Assembly (NCBI GenBank): GCA_900553775.1
Contig: USEZ01000103.1
Span: 1 to 7,107 of the forward strand
Length of the DNA stretch: 7,107 bases
From: an uncultured Slackia sp.
GTDB taxonomy: Bacteria; Actinomycetota; Coriobacteriia; Coriobacteriales; Eggerthellaceae
Reading direction: 5' to 3'
Below the pieces are notes generated by a model, which searched no databases, was not told the DNA's origin, and saw only the letters and a list, made by a program, of their open reading frames with translations. Both the position numbers and the translations under genes were made by a program. Positions within the stretch are counted from its first letter, which is position 1; the number at the start of each line of letters is the position of its first letter. This document shows, in pieces, positions 1-4,960 of this stretch.

Positions 1-1001
1 AGATGCTCGGCAGGGGTGACGTAGCACAGGAAGTCGGCTCCGCTTGCCGCGGCGATCGCCCCGCCGATGGCCGAGGTGATGTGGTCGTATCCGGGGGCGA
101 TGTCGGTCACGAGCGGCCCGAGCACGTAGAACGGCGCATTGTGGCACAGGCGCTTTTCGATCTGCATGTTGGCGGCGATTTCGTTCATGGCCATGTGCCC
201 CGGCCCCTCGATCATCACCTGCACGTCGCGCTTCCAGGCGCGCGTGGTCAAAAGCCCCAACTCGATGAGTTCTCCCACCTGGCCCGCGTCGGTCGCGTCG
301 GCCAGGCACCCCGGGCGCAGCGCGTCGCCGAGCGAGATGGTGACGTCATGCTCGCGCAGGATCTCGAGCAGTTCGTCGTAGTGCTCGAAAAACGGGTTCT
401 CGTTGCCCGTCATTTCCATCCAGGCATAAATCAAGCTGCCGCCGCGGCTGACGATGTTCATCTTGCGGCCGCTGCGCTTGAAGCTGTCGATCGCCTTGCG
501 ATTGAGCCCCGCGTGGATGGTGACGAAGTCGACGCCTTCTTCGGCATGGGCGCGCACCACTTCCAAAAAGTCTTGCGCGGTGATGTGGGCCAGGTCTTTT
601 TCCAGATAGCCTACGGCGTCGTACATAGGGACGGTGCCGATCATCGCGGGGGATTTCTCCACGAGCGCGCGGCGGAAATCATGCGTTTTGCCGTAGTTCG
701 AAAGGTCCATGATGGCCTCGGCGCCGAACTTCAAGGCAACGTCGACCTTGCGCATCTCGCAATCGTAATCGCGCATGTCGCCTGAAATTCCCAGGTTCAC
801 ATTGATTTTCGTGCGCAGGCCTTCGCCGACGCCGCATGGATGCAGCGAGGCGTGGTTGCGATTGGCGGGAATGGCCACGGTGCCTGCCGCCACGCGTTCG
901 CGCACAACCTCGACGTCGATTCCTTCGTCTTCGGCCACTGCGCGCATCTGCGGCGTGACGATTCCCGCCTTGGCGGCTTCCATCTGGGTCGAGTAGGCCA
1001 T
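1..1001 (-). CDS. thiC: Phosphomethylpyrimidine synthase ThiC, 3' end missing
   Basis: ThiC is a cytoplasmic radical-SAM enzyme that rearranges 5-aminoimidazole ribotide (AIR) into HMP phosphate, the pyrimidine half of thiamine. The reverse strand reads open from an ATG at 1001 to the window edge (333 codons; the compact form of the family has roughly 430, so about 100 are missing). The start reads MAYSTQMEAAKAGIVTPQM. Recognisable blocks are VPMYDAVGYLEKDL, DFVTIHAGLNRK, IVSRGGSL, LRPGCLADATDATQ, EGPGHMAMNEI (265-275), APFYVLGPLVTDIAPGYDH and DFLCYVTPAEH at the edge. The long N-terminal domain of the E. coli type is absent. The C-terminal CX2CX4C cluster motif lies outside the window. AGGAG (1007-1011) sits 5 nt before the ATG and fixes the start. 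The main alternative is a BzaA/BzaF-type hydroxybenzimidazole synthase, which also uses AIR; MAMN after EGPGH, where I recall VPLN in clostridial ThiC, keeps this open. No thiamine genes are visible beside it. Confidence 0.93.
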   Translation of the reverse strand, partial: MAYSTQMEAAKAGIVTPQMRAVAEDEGIDVEVVRERVAAGTVAIPANRNHASLHPCGVGEGLRTKINVNLGISGDMRDYDCEMRKVDVALKFGAEAIMDLSNYGKTHDFRRALVEKSPAMIGTVPMYDAVGYLEKDLAHITAQDFLEVVRAHAEEGVDFVTIHAGLNRKAIDSFKRSGRKMNIVSRGGSLIYAWMEMTGNENPFFEHYDELLEILREHDVTISLGDALRPGCLADATDAGQVGELIELGLLTTRAWKRDVQVMIEGPGHMAMNEIAANMQIEKRLCHNAPFYVLGPLVTDIAPGYDHITSAIGGAIAAASGADFLCYVTPAEH

Positions 1002-1054
1002 GCTTACTCCTATCGTGTAAGCGCGGACTCGCCGCGCGTGCGAACAATGCGCCC

Positions 1055-1060
1055 AGTATA
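1055..1060 (-). promoter_or_regulatory. thiC: Possible -10 element for thiC
   Basis: On the reverse strand the hexamer TATACT differs from TATAAT at one position and lies 53 bp before the thiC ATG. It would give a leader of roughly 45-50 nt. No good -35 hexamer is seen about 17 bp further upstream (around 1078-1083), so this is only a candidate. A leader that short could not hold a TPP riboswitch. Confidence 0.3.
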
Positions 1061-1141
1061 GCCGCGCGTTCGACGCCGCTTGCACGGAGGGCTGCTTTAT
1101 CGGCGAAAAAGGGGATCCTTCCCGCATCGTACATTCTCGGG

Positions 1142-1168
1142 AGGCGGCGAAGCGGCCCGTCGCCGCCT
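1142..1168. repeat. Perfect 9-bp inverted repeat, 9-nt loop
   Basis: The arms AGGCGGCGA (1142-1150) and TCGCCGCCT (1160-1168) are exact reverse complements around AGCGGCCCG. It is not followed by a T-run on either strand, so it is not a standard terminator. It lies upstream of the thiC -10 candidate and could be a regulator site, or an RNA hairpin if thiC transcription begins further upstream. GC-rich DNA makes such dyads fairly common. Confidence 0.5.
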
Positions 1169-1173
1169 GTGGA

Positions 1174-1187
1174 CGGCGCTTGCGCCG
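1174..1187. repeat. 14-bp near-palindrome CGGCGC-TT-GCGCCG
   Basis: Two exact 6-bp complementary arms are separated by two bases, 5 bp to the right of the 9-bp inverted repeat. The arrangement fits a symmetric protein-binding site better than an RNA hairpin, because a two-base loop is strained. The function is unknown. Confidence 0.4.
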
Positions 1188-1318
1188 CGCTTTCGTGTGG
1201 ATTTCGCTTCCGTATTCTGCTTGTGCGCCGGCATCTCTTCCGCTTTTCGCGAGGGGCCGCAGCGCGCATATCCGGCGCGACCGACGCTGCGCGGGAATCC
1301 GCCGTACCCGGAAACGCG

Positions 1319-1348
1319 ATCGCCCCGCAGTCGAAACCGCGGGGCGAT
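1319..1348 (-). terminator. Hairpin terminator after the flavin reductase gene
   Basis: A perfect 10-bp GC-rich stem, ATCGCCCCGC (1319-1328) with GCGGGGCGAT (1339-1348), encloses a 10-nt loop. It begins 30 bp beyond the reductase stop codon in the direction of transcription. The downstream T-tract is poor (CGCGTTTCC), so termination may be partial. Its strength and place suggest that thiC is not simply the second gene of a reductase operon. Confidence 0.65.
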
Positions 1349-1378
1349 GGAGGGAGGGAGTCGGTAAGGATTTCGTCG

Positions 1379-3097
1379 TTACGCTATGTCGCCTGCGATG
1401 TGGCGCACGGCATGGCGCGAGAAGGTGATGGTGCGGCCGCAGGCGCAGCCCACGATGTATTCGGGGTAATTGTTCGCGAAGATGCTGCCCGAGCAGTCGC
1501 CCGCCGCGTACAGCCCCTCGATGGGGTGGGCGTCGGCGTCGAGGACCTGCATATCCTCATTGATGCGCAGGCCGTCGACGGTGGTCAGGATCGAACCTCC
1601 GTACCAGACGCCGTAGAAGGGAGCGGTGCGCAGGGCGGAAAGGCGGTAGGCCTCTTTGCCGAAGTCGTCGTCGCTTTGTGCGTCGAAAAAGCCGTTGTAT
1701 CGGTCGACTTCCGCGATGAAGGCCTTCTTGCGCTCGCCCTCGAAGCCGAGCTTGTCGGCAAGCTCCTCGATCGTGTCGGCTTTCACCATGGTGCCCTTTT
1801 CGAGCTGGTCGGCGTAGATTTCATCGATCGGGGTATCGGCCTCTTTGGCGAGCAGCTGCTGCGTCTGGCGCGAGCATCCGATGGTGGAGAACCGCTTGAC
1901 GTCTTCTTTGAGGTTGGAGTCGAAGACCTGGCAGAAAACGCCGCCTTCGTGCTCTGCGGCGGCGAAGCAGCAGAAGTCGTACGGGGCGGACTCGTTGCAG
2001 AAGCGGCGGCCGTCGCGAGACACCTTCATGAACGGCTGGCTGCCGAGGTTGAACTGCTTGTCGTAGCCGATGAACCCTGCCGCTTCGCCCTCGGGCGTGA
2101 CGATGCCGGCATTCTCGCCGGGAAGCACGGCGCCGCGGTCGAAGATCATGGGCGCGCCGATGCTGTCTTTCTGGGCGCCGATCCACATGGCGGCCTTGAT
2201 TCCCTCGCCGCGGTTGTTGGGCGAGCCGTACTGCAGCGTGACGCAGCGGTCGACCAGGGGGTTGCAGGCTTTCAGCATTTCGGCGTTTCCGACATAGCCG
2301 CCGGTGGTGAGAAGGATGCCTTTCTTGGCGTTGACCTGGACGTTGCCCTGCTCGGTTTCGAAGATGGCGCCGGTCACGCGGCCGCCGTCTTCCCTGGCAA
2401 GCTTCACGAGCTTATGGTTGTAGGCGACATCGTATCCCTTTTCGTTGATGTAGTCGAGCAAGACCTTGTTGCGCTCGAGTTTTTCGCCTGCGGCATCGGT
2501 GCCGGAATAGTAGTGCTCCATGGGGGCGATGTAGTAATCGGTGCCGCCCGTTTCGTGGTCGACGTCTTTGTCGAATGCGCACGTCATGCCCGCCTGGGTG
2601 AGGATGGGGTCGATCCATTCGACCACGTCGGCGCTTTCGTCGATCCACGTGCGGATGACGCGCTGGTTGCACTGGCCGGACGCATAGCGGGAAAACTCGT
2701 TGAGAAGCTTGCCTTTGTCGACCTCGACGCCTGCGGCCTTCGTGTATTTGGTGTTGATGGCGCCGAACCAATGGCGGCTGCGCTGGACGTTGCCGGTTTT
2801 CTCGCAGAGCATGAAGTCCATGCCGAGGTCGGCCGCCGTTGCCGCCGCTGCCATGCCGCCGTTGCCCGCTCCGATGATGAGCAGATCGGTCTCCTTCGTT
2901 TCGGCGATGTCTTCGGGCGCGATTTCGGGGGCCGCTCCAAGCCAGTCCTGCCGGGCGTCGGCGCCTGCGGCCGCCGTTTCCGCCGGAGCCTCGTTCGATG
3001 CTTTGGGGGCGCAGCCCGCAAGGCCGAGCGCGGCCATTGCGCCTGCGGCCGCTCCGATGAATCCCCTGCGTGAGACGGCGTTGTTCGCGATTGTCAT
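1379..3097 (-). CDS. Tat-exported FAD-dependent reductase (fumarate reductase/ketosteroid dehydrogenase superfamily)
   Basis: A 572-aa flavoprotein, probably a terminal reductase for an unsaturated organic acceptor. The N-terminus has a twin-arginine motif (SRRGFIG, 9-15), a hydrophobic stretch and a lipobox LAGC ending at Cys29, so export as a folded, lipid-anchored protein is predicted. The FAD Rossmann motif is GAGNGG (76-81), followed by an acidic residue in CEK (Glu99); GLYAAGD (528-534) is the second flavin contact. No FMN-binding or haem-c domain is present, so electrons must come from another protein. Hand alignment to flavocytochrome c fumarate reductase puts Tyr373 (NESAPY) at the proton-donating Arg402, Thr505 at His504 and Asn543 at Arg544; the His365 region reads GAPMIFDRG. 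NESAPY and NNYPE (Tyr544) instead recall the catalytic tyrosines of 3-ketosteroid delta-1-dehydrogenase. GAGGAGG lies 4 nt before the ATG. A divergent membrane LuxR regulator probably controls it. The substrate is unknown. Confidence 0.9.
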   Translation of the reverse strand: MTIANNAVSRRGFIGAAAGAMAALGLAGCAPKASNEAPAETAAAGADARQDWLGAAPEIAPEDIAETKETDLLIIGAGNGGMAAAATAADLGMDFMLCEKTGNVQRSRHWFGAINTKYTKAAGVEVDKGKLLNEFSRYASGQCNQRVIRTWIDESADVVEWIDPILTQAGMTCAFDKDVDHETGGTDYYIAPMEHYYSGTDAAGEKLERNKVLLDYINEKGYDVAYNHKLVKLAREDGGRVTGAIFETEQGNVQVNAKKGILLTTGGYVGNAEMLKACNPLVDRCVTLQYGSPNNRGEGIKAAMWIGAQKDSIGAPMIFDRGAVLPGENAGIVTPEGEAAGFIGYDKQFNLGSQPFMKVSRDGRRFCNESAPYDFCCFAAAEHEGGVFCQVFDSNLKEDVKRFSTIGCSRQTQQLLAKEADTPIDEIYADQLEKGTMVKADTIEELADKLGFEGERKKAFIAEVDRYNGFFDAQSDDDFGKEAYRLSALRTAPFYGVWYGGSILTTVDGLRINEDMQVLDADAHPIEGLYAAGDCSGSIFANNYPEYIVGCACGRTITFSRHAVRHIAGDIA

Positions 3098-3316
3098 GTT
3101 CCCTCCTCGATTCGTTGCCGAGCCGCCTTTCGCTTGCGGCGGCGTCGGCCTGTTCTGCCGCCATTCTGATGCCCTCGGCCGCCGCGGTCTTCACCGCAAA
3201 AGCGCCATTCGCCGTGCATTCCTTCTCACCCTTGCGGTACCAGAATCGGCATTTCCCCTTGTCAGCGCATGGTTGGTGCGATAGCCTAAAGCGCTTCGGG
3301 GCAAGGAGGTTTTGCA
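3098..3316. promoter_or_regulatory. Divergent control region between reductase and LuxR regulator
   Basis: This 219-bp region carries both genes' 5' signals: GAGGAGG (3102-3108, minus strand) for the reductase and AAGGAGG (3303-3309) for the regulator. It has a short dyad GCGGT-CTTC-ACCGC (3184-3197) and recurring CATT motifs at 3162, 3206, 3217 and 3250, two of them inside an exact GCCATTC repeat (3160-3166 and 3204-3210). A LuxR-type regulator would be expected to act here. No strong promoter for the reductase could be picked out; CTGACA on the minus strand (3260-3265) lacks a good -10 partner. Confidence 0.6.
3259..3287 (+). promoter_or_regulatory. Possible promoter of the LuxR regulator gene
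   Basis: TTGTCA (3259-3264, five of six matches to the -35 consensus) is followed after 17 bp by TAGCCT (3282-3287, three of six matches to the -10). Transcription would begin near 3294, leaving a leader of about 23 nt that still includes the ribosome binding site. The weak -10 would suit an activated or low-level promoter. Confidence 0.35.
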
Positions 3317-4765
3317 ATGTTCGCTGGTTTTGCCGAACGGGTCGTCGGGCACGATAGCGTGCGCTGGGCGCGCTGTACGATCGCGATGGCCGTGGAGTTT
3401 TTCGGTCTGTGGCTCGCCAACGCCTATCTTTTCCCGCAATTCGTCGGCGTGTTTCCTGCCGCGCGCGATATTTCGTCGGCGGCGGGGATCGCCGTTTTGA
3501 TATGCATCGCGTGCCTTGCGTCGCGAAGGCCTTCCGTCTTCGATGAGGCGCGCATAGCCGTCGCCTCGCTGACCGTCTATCCGCTTGCGTTCGGCCTGAT
3601 TTGTCTCGGCGTGCTGTATGCGGAGCCCGCTATTCTTGTCGCAGGGGCGGTGCTGAGGGTCGCGTCGACGCGGTGGATCACGCTGCTCGCCGGGGTTTCT
3701 CTGTGCAGCATGCCCGCCCGCGCATGCATGTCGTGCATCGCCGCCGCGTATTGCTTGAGCTATTGCACCCGCGCGATTTTCGCCGGGGCCTCGCCTGTCG
3801 CATGCACGGTGACGCTGTTCTTGTGCCCCTATGTCGTTTACGCGTCTTGCGCGCAAGCGGCTTCCATCGCCGTCAAGGCCATGAAAAACGAAACGCCCCG
3901 TGCCGTTTCGTCGATCACGCAGCCGCTGGCGTTTCTGCCGTTTTCGCATGCCCTGTTCGTGGCCATCCTGGTATTCCGCGTCGCGTACGGTTTCGCCTTG
4001 ACGTTCGGCTCGGTCGACGGCGTTCCCGTTCAGACGTTGTTCTCATTGGTTCCGCTGGCGGCGGTTCTCGCGTTCGCGCTGTTGCCGTCGATGCCGAAGG
4101 CCGACGTCTTGTACCAGGCGGCGGCGTTGTTCGTCGTGGCGGGCATGGGTGTCGCCCTTGCCGTTTCGGGCGGAGGGCAGGTGCTTTTCGACGGCGTTTT
4201 CGTCGCAGGGCTTCTTTATGCGGGAAGCGAATGCTTCGAAGTGCTGATGTGGTTCTCGCTTGCCTCCATCGGCGCCCGCAATCTTTCCGGGGCTTTGGTC
4301 GTGGTTGCATGGGGGCGTGCGGCGTCTTCCGCCGGATTGCTGATCGGCGCCCTTGCAGGGCATGCGATGAATGCCGCGGGCGGTTCGTCTTTCGTCTCTG
4401 CCGGCCTCGCCGTCATGCTCGTCGCGTTCGTGGCGGTGAATATCACGGTATTGAAAGAGTTCAGTTTCCAGAAAACCATCGACGGGGTTGCCCCTTTGGA
4501 AGACGTGGGCTTGAAGCGGGGGGATATGCCGATCGACGTGATGCGCGGCTGCGATGCCATCGTCGAGAAGAAGGGCCTTACCCCGCGCGAGAGCGAAATC
4601 GTGCGTTTGCTGGCCCGCGGCCGCAACGCTCCGTACATTCAGGAAAAACTCGTCCTTTCCCGCAACACGGTGAAAACGCACGTTGCCAATATCTATGCGA
4701 AGGTCGGCGTGCATTCCCAGCAAGAGCTGATCGATGCCGTCGAGGCGAGTGCGCTGGGCGACTGA
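3317..4765 (+). CDS. Membrane-anchored LuxR-family transcriptional regulator
   Basis: A 482-aa one-component regulator. About 12 hydrophobic segments fill residues 20-380 (roughly 20-40, 53-68, 80-101, 105-131, 136-155, 159-180, 203-229, 239-257, 265-284, 289-319, 323-349, 357-379). A linker of about 40 residues leads to a LuxR/GerE helix-turn-helix at 421-475, starting LTPRESEIVRLLARG, with recognition helix SRNTVKTHVANIYAKVGV. No receiver, PAS or autoinducer-binding domain is seen, so the membrane part is the likely sensor, perhaps derived from a transporter-like fold. AAGGAGG (3303-3309) 7 nt before the ATG fixes the start. Regulators of this layout are common in Eggerthella-type genomes next to inducible reductases; the divergent flavin reductase is the obvious target. 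Fourteen cysteines are present, eight of them between residues 130 and 178, including a CxxC (137-140). The ligand is unknown. Confidence 0.92.
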   Translation: MFAGFAERVVGHDSVRWARCTIAMAVEFFGLWLANAYLFPQFVGVFPAARDISSAAGIAVLICIACLASRRPSVFDEARIAVASLTVYPLAFGLICLGVLYAEPAILVAGAVLRVASTRWITLLAGVSLCSMPARACMSCIAAAYCLSYCTRAIFAGASPVACTVTLFLCPYVVYASCAQAASIAVKAMKNETPRAVSSITQPLAFLPFSHALFVAILVFRVAYGFALTFGSVDGVPVQTLFSLVPLAAVLAFALLPSMPKADVLYQAAALFVVAGMGVALAVSGGGQVLFDGVFVAGLLYAGSECFEVLMWFSLASIGARNLSGALVVVAWGRAASSAGLLIGALAGHAMNAAGGSSFVSAGLAVMLVAFVAVNITVLKEFSFQKTIDGVAPLEDVGLKRGDMPIDVMRGCDAIVEKKGLTPRESEIVRLLARGRNAPYIQEKLVLSRNTVKTHVANIYAKVGVHSQQELIDAVEASALGD

Positions 4766-4885
4766 CCGCCGTTTCGGGCTTTTCCCGATGGAGGGGCCTT
4801 CGCGTCATGGAGCCGCCCGGCGGCGTGGTAAAAGACGCTTCTGAACTGGGGAGATGTTGCGCCATGGCGGTGCGCTTCTTTGCGT

Positions 4886-4911
4886 TACACTGGCTCTTGT
4901 GACGCAAGAGC
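4886..4911 (+). promoter_or_regulatory. Possible -10 and 7-bp dyad upstream of the EF-G-like gene
   Basis: TACACT (4886-4891, four of six matches to a -10) is directly followed by a perfect inverted repeat, GCTCTTG (4893-4899) and CAAGAGC (4905-4911), around a TGACG centre. No T-run follows, so it is not a terminator for the upstream regulator gene. It would lie at the transcription start, where it could be an operator or form a 5'-end RNA hairpin about 50 nt before the start codon. No convincing -35 is seen at the proper distance. Confidence 0.4.
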
Positions 4912-4960
4912 GTATCAATGCCACGCTAAGGGGAAATCCCAGAAAGGGACGGTGGTTATC

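Larger units (their letters stand above)
1002..1378. other. 377-bp non-coding gap between the reductase gene and thiC
   Basis: No convincing gene lies here; the open frames crossing it lack a plausible ribosome binding site or family resemblance and are continuations of frames antisense to the flanking genes. It contains, from right to left in the direction of transcription of both neighbours, the hairpin terminator after the reductase (1319-1348), two GC-rich dyads (1174-1187 and 1142-1168), a weak GGGA/TCCC dyad followed by five Ts on the minus strand (around 1111-1125), and the thiC -10 candidate and ribosome binding site. I searched both strands by eye for TPP riboswitch core elements (CTGAGA and the GAACCTGATCTGGATAATGCC-like segment) and found none. 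Confidence 0.6.

Noticed and set aside
3..785. A 260-codon plus-strand frame at the left end
   Set aside because: It is antisense to thiC, whose motifs are continuous on the minus strand throughout.
1169..3073. A 634-codon open frame on the plus strand across the reductase gene
   Set aside because: It is antisense to a gene with clear Tat, FAD and family motifs; long antisense frames arise from GC-rich codon bias. It has no recognisable domain and no convincing ribosome binding site.
1379..3097. Naming the flavoprotein a fumarate reductase
   Set aside because: The catalytic Arg and His positions are substituted by hand alignment, so only the superfamily is supported.
3237..3265. A reductase promoter built on CTGACA (minus strand, 3260-3265)
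   Set aside because: The hexamers at 17-18 bp spacing (TGGTAC or GGTACC) match the -10 consensus poorly.
2412..3317. A 301-codon minus-strand frame starting upstream of the reductase
   Set aside because: It overlaps the reductase in another frame, turns into Arg-rich sequence, and lacks a ribosome binding site; the reductase has a strong one.
4774..4788. TCGGG-CTTTT-CCCGA hairpin just after the LuxR stop as a terminator
   Set aside because: The stem is only 5 bp and no T-run follows; the evidence is too weak to call it.
3601..4902. A 433-codon plus-strand frame overlapping the LuxR gene
   Set aside because: It is Arg/Gly/Cys-rich, out of frame with a clear membrane-LuxR protein, and has no family resemblance.
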